64,000 nucleotides of DNA, taken from assembly GCF_002733955.1 (NCBI RefSeq), contig NZ_NVXQ01000025.1, positions 1 through 64,000 of the forward strand. Reading direction: 5' to 3'. Under the pieces are notes generated by a model. The model did no database searches. It saw nothing but the letters and a program-made list of their open reading frames with translations, and was not told where the DNA came from. Made by a program: the position numbers and the translations under genes. This DNA is from Hoeflea sp. (GTDB lineage: Bacteria > Pseudomonadota > Alphaproteobacteria > Rhizobiales > Rhizobiaceae). Positions 45,122 through 55,700 of this stretch are shown one piece after another; the stretch's first letter is position 1, and each line of letters begins with the position of its first letter.

Positions 45122-45322
45122 GACTTCAGCCTGAAAGGAGGACAAGGCTGTCGGCGTGGTGGCGGTCTTTTGGCAGATGCATGTTCGGCTGTCTTGTATC
45201 CGTTGCAGCGCTGGGGCAAGTTCTCTGCCGTCCGGACAATGTGATTGCGCGTGTCGCGGTGAGTGGTGGCTGCGATAGCCAGTGGCTGCTGCAGCCTTGC
45301 GGAGTATCTTTGGAGTAGCTGC

Positions 45323-46729
45323 ATGGATCTGATCGAAAACCGCACCATTGACGAAATCGGCATCGGCGATAGCGCCGAGATCGAACGGGTGCTGACGCAG
45401 CCTGATATGGCGCTGTTTGCCACCGTCTCCGCCGACGTCAACCCGGCCAGCCTGGTAGAAGGCGAGGAGGAAGGCCCGGAACTGCAGCAGGGCATTGCGC
45501 ATGGCATGTGGGCCGGCACGCTGATCTCGGCGGTTCTGGCGACGCAATTGCCCGGGCCCGGAACCGTTCATCTCGGTCAGACGCTGAAATTCCATCAGCC
45601 GGTCAGCATCGGCGACCGCATCACCGTGCGGGTGGAAGTGACCGGCGTCGACAAGGGCGCGGCGCGGGTCGAGCTCGCGTGCCTGTGTCTCGATGCGCAA
45701 GGCGAGACGGTGGTGTCCGGCCAGGCCGAGGTGCAGGCGCCACGCACGAAGATCAGACGCCATCCGGCGCGGATGCCAGCTTCCCGGCTGAAGGCGCCGG
45801 GTGTGCGCTTCGGTGCGCTGGTGGAGCAGGCACGGGCGCTTGATCCGCTGCTGACGGCGATTGTTCACCCTTGCGATGACCTGAGCCTGGGCGGTGCGAT
45901 TGCCGCGCGTGACGAGGGCATGATCGTGCCGGTGCTGGTGGGCCCGGTGGCCAAGATCAAGGCTGCGGCAGAGCAGGCCGGGATCGATCTCAACGGCGTC
46001 GAGATCGTCGATGCGCCGCACAGCCATGCGGCGGCCGAAATGGCCGTGGCGCTGGTGCATGAGGGGCGCGCCGGCGCCTTGATGAAGGGCAAGCTGCACA
46101 CCGACGAGCTTCTGATGGCGGTGCTCGACAAGGGCAAGGGATTGCGCACCGAGCGGCGGCTCTCCCACGTGTTTGCGCTTGATGTGCCGGGGCAGGACCG
46201 GACGCTGTTTGTCACCGATGCGGCGATCAACATCTCGCCCGACCTCGAAGCCCTGAAAGACATCGTCCAGAATGCCATCGACCTGGCGATTGCCATCGGC
46301 GTGGAGGTGCCGCTGGTGGCGCTGCTCTCGGCGGTGGAAACCGTCACCGGCAAGCTGCCCTCGACGCTGCTCGCCGCGGCCATCTGCAAGATGCATGACC
46401 GCGGCCAGATTGTCGGCGGCAAGGTCGACGGGCCGCTTGCGTTTGACAATGCGATTTCACCCGCCGCCGTCGCGGCCAAGGGTATTGTCTCCGACGTGGC
46501 GGGTCATGCCGACATTCTGGTGACGCCAAATCTCGAAAGCGGCAACATGATCGCCAAGCAGCTGATCCACCTGGCCGGCGCCTCCTCGGCGGGCATTGCA
46601 CTCGGCGCCCGGGTGCCGATCATGCTGACCAGCCGGTCGGACACGGTGGACGCGCGGATCGTGTCTGCGGCGCTGGCCAAGGTGTTTTATAACTGGCGCC
46701 GGCAACGGCCGCTGGGGCTGCCGGGGTAG
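45323..46729 (+). CDS. MaoC-like hydratase fused to phosphate acetyl/butyryltransferase
   Basis: A 468-residue fusion from the ATG at 45323 (TTGGAG upstream). Residues 1-150 are a MaoC-type hotdog domain (the ATQLPGPGTVHLGQTLKFHQPVSIGDRITVRVEV segment). Residues about 160-468 are a PTA_PTB domain, with MKGKLHTDELLMAVLDKG and the phosphate/CoA region HADILVTPNLESGNMIAKQLIHLAGASSAGIALGARVPI. Such fusions, annotated as bifunctional enoyl-CoA hydratase/phosphotransacetylase, are common in alphaproteobacteria. No acetate kinase gene is adjacent. Confidence 0.9.
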   Translation: MDLIENRTIDEIGIGDSAEIERVLTQPDMALFATVSADVNPASLVEGEEEGPELQQGIAHGMWAGTLISAVLATQLPGPGTVHLGQTLKFHQPVSIGDRITVRVEVTGVDKGAARVELACLCLDAQGETVVSGQAEVQAPRTKIRRHPARMPASRLKAPGVRFGALVEQARALDPLLTAIVHPCDDLSLGGAIAARDEGMIVPVLVGPVAKIKAAAEQAGIDLNGVEIVDAPHSHAAAEMAVALVHEGRAGALMKGKLHTDELLMAVLDKGKGLRTERRLSHVFALDVPGQDRTLFVTDAAINISPDLEALKDIVQNAIDLAIAIGVEVPLVALLSAVETVTGKLPSTLLAAAICKMHDRGQIVGGKVDGPLAFDNAISPAAVAAKGIVSDVAGHADILVTPNLESGNMIAKQLIHLAGASSAGIALGARVPIMLTSRSDTVDARIVSAALAKVFYNWRRQRPLGLPG

Positions 46730-46885
46730 GGGTGTCTGGTTGGCACCTGGGTGTGGTTGCCGGGGCAATGCATGCTTTGATCATCAGACAAGCTGCCGGG
46801 TCCACCGGTAACAGGAAACATGTGCCGGCACTTGTCTGCCGGCCGCAAATGGTGCTGATTGTAGATCGGCGAAAAGGAGGAAATC

Positions 46886-48106
46886 TTGGTGTTTCATGGC
46901 AAGGTGCTGGTCGCCCAGGGCGGCGGACCGACGGCGGTTATCAATCAGTCAATGGTGGGTGCGGTGCTGGAATCGCGCAAGTTCCGCGAGGTCGAGCTGA
47001 TCTATGGCGCAGTCCACGGGGTGCGCGGCATTCTCGACGAGGATTTTTACGATCTGACCCAGGAGACCACCCACAATCTGGAGATGGTCGCCAACACGCC
47101 GTCCTCGGCGCTGGGCTCGACACGCGACAAGCCGGACCTGAAATACTGCCAGGAAATCTTCAAGGTGCTCAAGGCGCACCAGATCGGCTATTTCTTCTAC
47201 ACCGGCGGCAATGATTCCTCCGACACCGTCCGGATCGTGAACGATGAAGCGCGCAAGGCGGGCTACAATCTGCGCTGCATCCACATTCCCAAGACCATCG
47301 ACAATGACCTGGTCGAGAACGATCACACGCCGGGCTTTCCCTCGGCCGCGCGCTATGTGGCCCAGGCCTTCATGGGCATCAATCTCGACAATGTAGCACT
47401 CCCCGGCGTCTATATCGGCGTGGTCATGGGCCGGCACGCCGGCTTTCTCACCGCGGCCTCGGCTCTCGGCAAGAAATTCTCCGATGACGGGCCGCATCTG
47501 ATCTACATGCCGGAGCGCAGCTTCGACATCGACGGGTTCCTCAGCGACGTCAAGCAGGTCTATGACCGTCTCGGGCGCTGTGTCGTCGCCGTCAGCGAAG
47601 GCATCCATGACGGCTCCGGCCAGCCGATCATCGCGAAGCTCGCCAACGAGGTCGAACGCGACGCGCATGGCAATGTGCAATTGTCGGGCAGCGGCGCGCT
47701 GGCCGATCTGCTGACCCAGAAGGTCAAGGAGAAACTCAAGATCACCCGGGTGCGGGGCGACACGCTCGGCTATATCCAGCGCAGTTTTGTCGGCTGCGTG
47801 TCCGATGTCGACCAGAACGAGGCCCGCGAAGTGGGCGAGAAAGCGGTGCAATACGGCATGTTCGGCGATCGCGACGGGTCGGTGGCGATCAAGCGCACCG
47901 GCCATTACTCGGTCGACTACGAACTGGTGCCGCTGGAACTGGTGGCCGGAAAGACCCGGACCATGCCCGACGATTTCATCGCCGCCACCGGCCACGACGT
48001 GACCGACGCGTTCCGGATGTATCTGCGTCCGCTGCTGGGGTCAGGCATGCCGGATGCGTATCGGCTTCGGCCGAACATGGTGCCGAAGATTTTGGCGGGG
48101 GGGTGA
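46886..48106 (+). CDS. Phosphofructokinase, probable PPi-dependent type
   Basis: A 406-residue PFK preceded by AAGGAGGA; the start is TTG at 46886 or GTG at 46889. KVLVAQGGGPTAVINQS opens the fold. GGND at 107-110 has Asp where ATP-PFKs have Gly, and PKTIDND at 135-141 has Lys where ATP-PFKs have Gly. Both favour pyrophosphate as phosphoryl donor. Length fits the long PPi-PFK group. It converts fructose-6-phosphate and the bisphosphate, reversibly. Confidence 0.88.
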   Translation: MVFHGKVLVAQGGGPTAVINQSMVGAVLESRKFREVELIYGAVHGVRGILDEDFYDLTQETTHNLEMVANTPSSALGSTRDKPDLKYCQEIFKVLKAHQIGYFFYTGGNDSSDTVRIVNDEARKAGYNLRCIHIPKTIDNDLVENDHTPGFPSAARYVAQAFMGINLDNVALPGVYIGVVMGRHAGFLTAASALGKKFSDDGPHLIYMPERSFDIDGFLSDVKQVYDRLGRCVVAVSEGIHDGSGQPIIAKLANEVERDAHGNVQLSGSGALADLLTQKVKEKLKITRVRGDTLGYIQRSFVGCVSDVDQNEAREVGEKAVQYGMFGDRDGSVAIKRTGHYSVDYELVPLELVAGKTRTMPDDFIAATGHDVTDAFRMYLRPLLGSGMPDAYRLRPNMVPKILAGG

Positions 48107-48110
48107 GGGG

Positions 48111-48206
48111 GTGGCCAAGGGTCTCGTTTCGGATGTGGCGGGCATTGCGCTGGCCAAGGTGTTTTATCATTGGCGGCGGCAGAGTCGGCTGGGAGTTCCG
48201 GGGTAG
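48111..48206 (+). pseudogene. Scrambled remnant of a second phosphotransacetylase C-terminus
   Basis: In one frame this reads AKGLVSDVAG joined directly to ALAKVFYHWRRQSRLGVPG and a TAG. Both pieces match the MaoC-Pta protein encoded at 45323-46729: AKGIVSDVAG near 46480-46510 and ALAKVFYNWRRQRPLGLPG at its very end. About 55 codons between them are missing. It is a deletion remnant of a duplicated pta, now placed just after the PFK gene. Confidence 0.85.
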
Positions 48207-48446
48207 GGGCGAGGAGGAGGAGCGTTGGTTGAGTGTGCAAATGGTTCTAAACCCCCGACAAACTGCAGAATTGAGCGTTCTATGCTGTATCGAATAAAGT
48301 ACATTTGGGACGGTCTACGATTCGGGGAGCAAAAGAGGGCTTGGCAGATTTGCAACTTAGGGCTTCATGCCATGTTCTGACAACGATAGCGCATGAGCTG
48401 CAAGCACCCTATATTTGCTTCGATATGTGACAGATAGGCGTGCCTA

Positions 48447-49910
48447 ATGGCTAAAAAAATCATAAGCATTGGATTTGAATTGGCTTCTGACGAAGTCTTC
48501 CACTCTAAATTTCACGAAAAGACATCTTTGTTGGATTGGGATGTTATAGTTTTCCGCCCAGACATCGATCAGTTTATTGAAAATTCTCGCTCAAGTTACA
48601 CAGGCTATGATTACTACAATGGAAGGATTACCCTAAATGATACGCAATCATTTAAAGCTAAGGAATCTTGTGAACATTGGCGGCGCGAAATAAAAGAAGC
48701 AGTAGATAGCGGTAAAGTAGTAATTGTTCACCTAAATAGCCCGAGCTTGGTTTGGGCTGCTACTGGTACCACATCAACATCTGGCACTGGCAGAAACCAG
48801 AAAGTTACTCGCCATGTTGATGAGCTCTCAAGCTATGCGTCCTTGCCTGTCAGACTTGAGCCAACCATAACACAAGGCTCTGAGATGACCCTGCGGCCAG
48901 AGTATCGCACATTGCTTGCGTCATACTGGGCGAGATTTGGAGATATATCCAACTATGAGGTTGTTTTTCCAAAGGATACAAAAGGATGCTGCATTGCCAC
49001 GAAGCATGGAAGCAGACCTGTTGGGATTTGTATAAACAGTAAAACGTCCAGTGGCTCGATCCTACTCTTGCCTGATCTCGATTTTGAGAGGGAGGAGTTC
49101 TATGAAGAAACCCATGGAAAGTACCACTTTAGCGACACTGCCAATCAGTTCGCATCAGCTTATATTGCCGAGATAGTGGGGCTTGAACGAAAATTACGAA
49201 AAAACTCAGAAAAGACACCAGCGCCTGATTGGGCAAATAGTGATAACTATGCATTATCTGCCGAAGTTCGCCTGAGAGAGGACCTGTTGCTAGCGGAGGC
49301 AGCGTTAGAAAAAGCACAAAAGGATAAAGAACAAGCAGCTACCCTCCTTGCAGACGCGGGGCAAATTCGCGACTTGTTGTTTGAAACCGGTAAGCCGCTT
49401 GAGGCGGCGATCTTAAAGGCACTAATTGTGTTGGGCTTCGATGCCAGTAACTACGAAGATGAAAGTTCCGAATTTGACGCGGTATTTGAAAGTCCAGAAG
49501 GGAGGCTGTTGGGTGAAGCTGAGGGGCGAGACAACAAGCCGATTGCCATTGGCAAACTAAGGCAACTGTCAACGAATATTCATGAAGATTTGGGGAGAGA
49601 GGATGTTTTTGCGCCAGCGAAGGGCATACTTTTTGGGAACGCCTTTCGTCTCACAAATCCAGATGAGCGTGATGACAGTTTTACTGATAAGTGTAAGACG
49701 TTGGCAATTTCTATGTCAATTGGCCTTGTCACCACATTAGAACTGTTTCGCGTCGCGCAATATCTAACAAGTAACGAAGACAATGAGTTCGCAAAAAAAT
49801 GTCGTGAAACTCTCATTACCGTCTCTGGGGAGGTGGTCTTCCCTAATACACCAGATACTGCGAATGAATCGTTGGCTCTGACAGGTGTATCGGAGCAGGC
49901 AAAAGGTTAA
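48447..49910 (+). CDS. Unknown protein of a low-GC island, possible degenerate PD-(D/E)XK nuclease
   Basis: A 487-residue protein with base composition near 45 % GC, far below its neighbours, pointing to recent transfer. Residues 1-240 are not recognised. A charged, probably coiled segment spans about 275-310. From about 312 on, LLFETGKPLEAAILKALIVLGFDASNYE then D344 and E357-A-E359-G look like a restriction-nuclease-type core in which the catalytic Lys is Glu; K364 might replace it. No neighbour forms an obvious defence system. Solitary defence gene is a guess. Confidence 0.55.
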   Translation: MAKKIISIGFELASDEVFHSKFHEKTSLLDWDVIVFRPDIDQFIENSRSSYTGYDYYNGRITLNDTQSFKAKESCEHWRREIKEAVDSGKVVIVHLNSPSLVWAATGTTSTSGTGRNQKVTRHVDELSSYASLPVRLEPTITQGSEMTLRPEYRTLLASYWARFGDISNYEVVFPKDTKGCCIATKHGSRPVGICINSKTSSGSILLLPDLDFEREEFYEETHGKYHFSDTANQFASAYIAEIVGLERKLRKNSEKTPAPDWANSDNYALSAEVRLREDLLLAEAALEKAQKDKEQAATLLADAGQIRDLLFETGKPLEAAILKALIVLGFDASNYEDESSEFDAVFESPEGRLLGEAEGRDNKPIAIGKLRQLSTNIHEDLGREDVFAPAKGILFGNAFRLTNPDERDDSFTDKCKTLAISMSIGLVTTLELFRVAQYLTSNEDNEFAKKCRETLITVSGEVVFPNTPDTANESLALTGVSEQAKG

Positions 49911-50037
49911 CAATCTTAACCCGTTATCGGTCGGATATTGGCTGTTCTGGAGGGGCGCCTCGTAGTACTCGATGACTAGCTCTCAACGAGCTACTTCTCT
50001 GTCAATTCCAAGCCGAACGGCCGCCCCATCAACCCCA

Positions 50038-50892
50038 TCACCGCATCAACAACACAGGCGCCTTGCAGCTCCGCAGCATTTCACTCGTCGTCGAGCCCAG
50101 CACGAAGGCGCGGATTCTTGAGTGGCCGTAGGCGCCCATGGCGACGAGGCAGGAGCCGCAGTCTTCGACGCGCTTGCCGAGCACTTCGTCGGGCTGGCCG
50201 GCGATGATGGTGGTTTCGGTCTCGAGGCCTGCGCCGGTGAGGATGGCCTTGGCGTCTTCCTGGGCCTTTTCGGTGTCGCGGTTCTTCTGTCCGACGGTGA
50301 CGAGGTCGATCTTGAGGCCGGCAAACAGCGGGTTGCGGGCGATGTGATCGACCACGCGCTGGCTCGAGGCGCCGCCATCGAAGGCGACGATGACGGTGTT
50401 GATCGGCTTGAAGGCGCGCGAGGCGACGAAGACCGGCTTGTGGCTCGAACGGATGAAGCGCTCGAGATGGGCGCCGAGCCGGAGGCTGGCGAAATCGGCT
50501 TCCTCGCCACGCTTGCCGATCATGATCATCGAGGCAGGGCCTTCCTGCTCGATCACGGTTTCGACAATCTCGCCCTGGCGCAGATGCGCGCCGACGACCT
50601 TCTGGCCGGCTTTTTCGATAATGGCGCGGGCGTCGTCGAGAATGGCGCGGCCCTTTTGCTGCAGCAGTTTTGCGCGCTGTTCATCAAGCGAGGAGAGTTC
50701 CTCGAGCAGCGCGGTGCGGGCGCCCAACGCAATCGAGCCGGAGAGGTCGGACTTGTCGGCGCCGGCGTTGCGGTCGAGCACATGCAGGAGGTCGACACCG
50801 GCCTGCATGCGTCCGGCGGCCCAGGCGGCATGGTCGCAGACGCTTTTCGAATAGGTGGACCCGTCAACAAGGGCCAAAAGGATGTTGGTCAT
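50038..50892 (-). CDS. Tandem universal stress protein (UspA family)
   Basis: A 284-residue protein with two Usp domains: the first opens NILLALVDGSTYSKSVCDHAAWAA, the second opens INTVIVAFDGGASSQRVVDHIA near 160. It ends with a nucleotide-binding-type GAYGHSRIRAFVLGSTTSEMLRSCKAPVLLMR. GGAGGAG precedes the ATG. It lies 115 bases downstream of the gap after the SulP gene, same strand; UspA-SulP pairs occur widely, suggesting shared control. Confidence 0.92.
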   Translation of the reverse strand: MTNILLALVDGSTYSKSVCDHAAWAAGRMQAGVDLLHVLDRNAGADKSDLSGSIALGARTALLEELSSLDEQRAKLLQQKGRAILDDARAIIEKAGQKVVGAHLRQGEIVETVIEQEGPASMIMIGKRGEEADFASLRLGAHLERFIRSSHKPVFVASRAFKPINTVIVAFDGGASSQRVVDHIARNPLFAGLKIDLVTVGQKNRDTEKAQEDAKAILTGAGLETETTIIAGQPDEVLGKRVEDCGSCLVAMGAYGHSRIRAFVLGSTTSEMLRSCKAPVLLMR

Positions 50893-51007
50893 GGTCTGCT
50901 CCTCCTTAGAGCGCGGGTCACGTTCACCTGGACCGCAGGGCCGCTCTGCATCAATCTATCTACGGCACTTTGGCTGGATCAAGCGGTTCCGCCTGATCCA
51001 GGCTGCA

Positions 51008-52495
51008 TCAGTGCGACATCAACTTGTCCATGGCACCCGGTTTGTCATGAATGGCAAGCCGGTCGACGATGGTTTCCGAGGCTTCGTTCATGCCGATGAT
51101 CTCGACTTCGGCGCCATCGCGGCGGAATTTGAGCACGGCCATGTCGAGTGCGGCAACGCTGGAAATGTCCCAGATGTGGGCGCGGGAGACGTCGATGACG
51201 ACCTTTTCCAGCAGTTCGCGGAAATCGAACGCCTTCATGAAGTCTTCGGCGGAAGCGAAGAACAGCTGGCCTTCGACGATATAGGTGCGGGTTTTGCCAT
51301 CTTCGGAAAGCGTCGAGCGGACGCCAAAGAGCTGGGCGATCTTCCAGGCGAAGAACAGGCCCGAGAGCAGCACGCCGACCAGAACGCCGATGGCGAGGTT
51401 GTGGGTGAAGACCACGAACAGCACGGTCGCCAGCATCACCACCGAGGAAGAGCGCGGATGGGTGCGCAGGCTTTTCAGCGACGACCAGGAGAAGGTGCCG
51501 ATCGAGACCATGATCATGATGGCGACGAGGGCTGCCATCGGGATCTGCGCGACGGAATCGCCGAGCACGACGATGAAGAACAGGAGCATGGTGCCGGCGA
51601 CGAAGGTCGACAGCCGCCCGCGGCCGCCGGATTTCACGTTGATGATCGACTGGCCGATCATGGCGCAACCGGCCATGCCGCCGATAAAACCGGTGGCGGT
51701 GTTGGCGATCCCCTGGCCGACGCATTCCATGTTGCGGTTCGAGGTGGTGTCGGTGAGATCGTCGACGATGGTCTGGGTCATCAGCGATTCAAGCAGGCCG
51801 ACGGCTGCGACGGCGACCGAATAGGGCAGGATGATCCACAGCGTCTCGAGGTTGAACGGGATCTGCGGGATCAAAAACACCGGCAGCGTGTCGGGCAGGG
51901 CGCCCATGTCGCCGACGGTGCGCAGATTGTCGAAACCGAAGAACCAGGTGATGGCGGTGAGCACCACGATGGTGACCAGCGGCGAGGGGATGGCGGTGGT
52001 GATCAGCGGGAACAGGTAGATGATCGCAAGCCCGCCCGCGACCATGACATAGGTGAGCCAGGGCACGCCGATGAGTTCGGGCAGCTGCGCCATGAAGATC
52101 AGGATCGCTAAGGCATTGACGAAACCGGTCATCACCGATTTCGAGACAAAGCGCATGACATAGCCAAGCCTGGCAATGCCGGCGACAATCTGGATCAGGC
52201 CGGCAAGCACGGTGGCTGCGAGCAGATATTCAAGCCCGTGTTCCTTGACCAGCGTCACCATCAGCACCGCGGTGGCCGCGGTCGCTGCCGAGATCATGCC
52301 CGGGCGGCCGCCGACGATGGCCGTGATCACGGCAATCGAAAACGAGGCGTAGAGGCCGACCTTGGGGTCGACGCCGGCGATGATCGAAAACGCGATGGCT
52401 TCCGGAATCAGCGCCAGGGCGACGACGAGGCCTGAAAGAATGTCGCCGCGGACATTGCTGGTCCATTGCGAGGCGTAGCTGTTGAGCGAGATCAT
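51008..52495 (-). CDS. SulP family anion transporter with STAS domain
   Basis: A 495-residue membrane protein. The SulP signature is seen in [33 protein letters not shown] at about 20-52 and in the [28 protein letters not shown] segment near 265-292. A cytosolic STAS domain forms the last about 100 residues. Members carry sulfate or bicarbonate; the short loop structure recalls BicA-like Na+/bicarbonate carriers, but substrate is not readable. Confidence 0.92.
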   Translation of the reverse strand: MISLNSYASQWTSNVRGDILSGLVVALALIPEAIAFSIIAGVDPKVGLYASFSIAVITAIVGGRPGMISAATAATAVLMVTLVKEHGLEYLLAATVLAGLIQIVAGIARLGYVMRFVSKSVMTGFVNALAILIFMAQLPELIGVPWLTYVMVAGGLAIIYLFPLITTAIPSPLVTIVVLTAITWFFGFDNLRTVGDMGALPDTLPVFLIPQIPFNLETLWIILPYSVAVAAVGLLESLMTQTIVDDLTDTTSNRNMECVGQGIANTATGFIGGMAGCAMIGQSIINVKSGGRGRLSTFVAGTMLLFFIVVLGDSVAQIPMAALVAIMIMVSIGTFSWSSLKSLRTHPRSSSVVMLATVLFVVFTHNLAIGVLVGVLLSGLFFAWKIAQLFGVRSTLSEDGKTRTYIVEGQLFFASAEDFMKAFDFRELLEKVVIDVSRAHIWDISSVAALDMAVLKFRRDGAEVEIIGMNEASETIVDRLAIHDKPGAMDKLMSH

Positions 52496-52715
52496 GGAGA
52501 GTGGTCGTCCTGTCCGGTGATAGGATGGTTCGGCAATGCGATGGTCGCAAAAGCGGGCCTGGGGAGGATTCGAGCCTGGCCCCGGATTTTCACGGCCATC
52601 TCGGAAACGGACCCGACTGCGGGTTAACGAGAATGCGGCCTCGATACAGGCATACGCGGCTTATGCCAAGTCACGCCTGTTCGCAGCTGCGGAAAAACTG
52701 CCGATAAGCCGGAAA

Positions 52716-55700
52716 TCAGGGTGTCAATTCGTGGATGGTGACATCCGGGCAGACCGATTTCGCGATATCGCAGAGATGGCGGTGGTGGGTGAGGTAGATC
52801 ACCTGGCCGACATTTGCCATGCCGGCAAACAGCCGGAAGGTTTCCTCGGCGCGGAAATCATCGAAGGTTTCCATGATGTCATCGGCGATGAAGGGCACAG
52901 TCTGGCGGGTTGCGGCGAACTCGTGGAAGCCTGCGACCCGCAGCGCGAGATAAAGCTGGAAGCGGGCGCCCTTGGACATTTCGGCCGCCTGCTTGGAGGT
53001 TCCGTCGTTCTGGATGGCGATCAGCAGCTCGCGGGCCTTGTCGCGTCCGTGGTCGGGTTGCGAGGCGAGGCTGGTGTAACGGTCGCGGCTGATGGTGCGG
53101 ATGGCGTCCGAGGCGCGCTGCATCATCGAGGAGCTGTGGCGTTCGCGGTAAAGCGCCAGCGCCTGTTCCATGGCGATAATGCCTGCCGAGAGGCGGAGAT
53201 AGCGCTCCGCCCCTTCGGCAATGGCCAGCAGGATGGTCCTGCGGCTCTGCTCGATGCGCGCCACGGCGTCGTCGCCGCCGACGGCATTCATGGCGTCGGA
53301 GGCACGGGTGCGGGCAGCAAACAGATGCTGGATCTCGGCGTCGAGCGTTTCCAGCGCGGCTTCAAGTTCCTGCTTTTCCTCTCTGAGCTCCGTGGTGTCG
53401 GCGGCCTCGAGTTGGGCCCGGGCCTCTTGCAGCGAAGTCGCCCCAAGGGTTTCGCAGATTTCGGAGGCGGTTTGTTCTGCGCGGCCGGCGAGCTGCTTGC
53501 GTTCGAGCGCCTGCTCGATGCTCAGGGCGGCCTCGGCCAGCGTTGTTGCGCCAAGGCTGTCGAGCATTCGGGCTTTCTTCGCGGCGTGGGCGGCGCTGAT
53601 CTCGGCGTGTTTGCGCTGACGTTCCGTGGCTTCCTCGATCTGCCGCGACAGGTCTTCCTGCCGGGTGCGGGCCTTTTCTGCCCTGGCCAGTCTGTCGGCA
53701 AGCTGGCGGGCGATGGCGGCAGCTGCGGCGCCGTCGGTTTCAATGCCAACCTCAGAGGCTGTGGCATGAAGGGCTGTGATGTAACCGGCCTGGTCGCGGT
53801 CCATCTTGGCGATACGGTCGGCCAGGCTGGCACGATCATGCAGCGCCGTCGCCAATTCGCCGAGCAGCGGCAGGGCCTCGCGGATTTCAGCCGCGGTCGG
53901 GGCTTTCTCGGCTTCGCCGAGCCAGCATCCGGCGCAGGCCTGTTTCCAGGCCAGCATCCAGGCGTCTGCCTCCTCGCTGGCGTTCCTCAGATCCAGCTCG
54001 CGGCGCTTGAGGTTGCGTTCGTGTTCGGCCAGATTGCGGCGATGGGTCTCGAGCCGGGTTTCGTGGCTGATCAGCTGTTGGGCGCGGGTTGTGAGCGTCT
54101 CCAGATCATCGTCGGCAGCGGCGTCGGGATCGAGCGGCGCCAGCGCTTTCACCAAACGGGCGCGTGCTGCCTGCCGGTCCTGTTCGGCGATCTCGAGGTC
54201 GTGCAGGTGGCGGCGCAGCGCGTCATCGGCCTCAAGCGCAAGCCGACGGCGCTCGAGCCAGCCTTCCAGCGCCTCGAGCGGCATCTCGGCGGGCAGGGTG
54301 TCAGCCAATTCGTTGATGCCGGCGGTGATCGAGTTGCGAAGCTCGGCACGCGCCTTCTCGTTCTCCGATCTGGCTGTTTCTGCGGCTTCGAGATCGGCTT
54401 TGGCAATCGCGGATTGCACCGCGATCTCGTTGAGCTTTGCCACTTCGGCCTGATGCGCCGCGCGCTTGTCCGCGGCGTCGTCATGGCTCTGCATGGCGGT
54501 TTCGAAGGCTTGGGCGGTTTGCGGATCCAGCGCGGTCTTGTGCCTGGTCCAGGCCTCATCCCTTGCTGCTCTCAGAGCCTGGCTTTCGGCCGTGGACGGC
54601 AGGGCGCGCGATTGGGCTAGCGCCTCTGCCTCGGCCTCGAAACGCCGCAGCGTCTGGCCGAGACGGGCGATCTCCTGTGCCAATTCAGCGCTTTTGCTGT
54701 CGGTCTGCTCGCTCTGGACTTTCCACTTGCGCAGCGTGTCCGGTGAAGGCGGGCGCATGGTGCGCAGCTCGGCGGTCTCGCCGCGCCAGGGCGCCAGTGC
54801 CTCGAGCCGTGCATCAAGGTCCTGACGGGCCAGAGCGATGGCGCGCTCTGCGCTGTGGCGTCGGAGCTCGTGATCGCTGCTGCGCAACACGGTCAGGACT
54901 TCAGACAAAGCGTCGACCTGGCTTTGTCTCTGCTCGAGGGCGCTGTCGCTGCCGCCGGCGGCCTGCAATTGCTCGCGGGCGTCATTGCGCCCGGCGCTTG
55001 CGTCCATCACCTCCTTGCGGGCGGTGGCGAGGCGGACATCAAGGCTTGCCCGGGCGTCGACAAGTTCGCGCAGCGTTGCGGTTCTTGCTGTGCTGAGCAG
55101 CAGTTCCTCGGGCTCGCGGGTGTCGGATTGGCCGAGGCGGAGCAGGAGCTGGCTGATGATGGCGTCGATGCGGGTCAGCGCTGCGCGCCGCTCCGGCAGA
55201 TCTTCTTCGGCGGTGTCATGGCGAGTGCGCAGACGTTCAAGTTCGGCCAGGCGGCTTCCCAGCGGGAGGATCTGCGTGTCGACGCCGATGGTCTCGCGCT
55301 CTGCGGTCAGACGGTCGATTTCCTCGCTCAGCGCCGCGCCGCCTGCTTCAAGAGCAGCTTCCTCGTTGCCAAGGTCGCGAACCTGCTGCCGCCATTCCGG
55401 CGCAACCTCGGGCAGGTCGGTGAGGTCCTGCAGCTGTTGCTGCAGCCTGTCGAGATCCGCCATGCGCGGCCGCGCCGTGAGCAGGCGATCGACCGCGGCC
55501 AGCCGCCCGCGCAGGTCCTTGCGTTTGCCGCAGGCCTCATCGTGGCGGGTCCGTGCGTCCTCGAGCTCCTTGCTCAGCTGGGCGTATTTGCTGGCCTGGA
55601 TGTCGATCGTGTCGCGCTCGGCCTTGAGCCCGGCAAGCTCGGCCTTGAGTTCGCCCAGAATGCGCTTTTGTGCCCGCGGCTTGTAAAAATCCTCGGTTTC

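Noticed and set aside
44387-46396. A 669-codon frame antisense to the ABC permease and MaoC-Pta genes
   Set aside because: Gln/His/Arg-rich translation without domains, crossing two well-supported genes.
48240-48446. Small genes in the low-GC lead region before the island gene
   Set aside because: Frames are short, lack ribosome sites and show no recognisable protein features.
52536-54620. A 694-codon frame antisense to the YhaN-like ATPase
   Set aside because: Mirror of coiled-coil coding DNA; no recognisable protein features or ribosome site.
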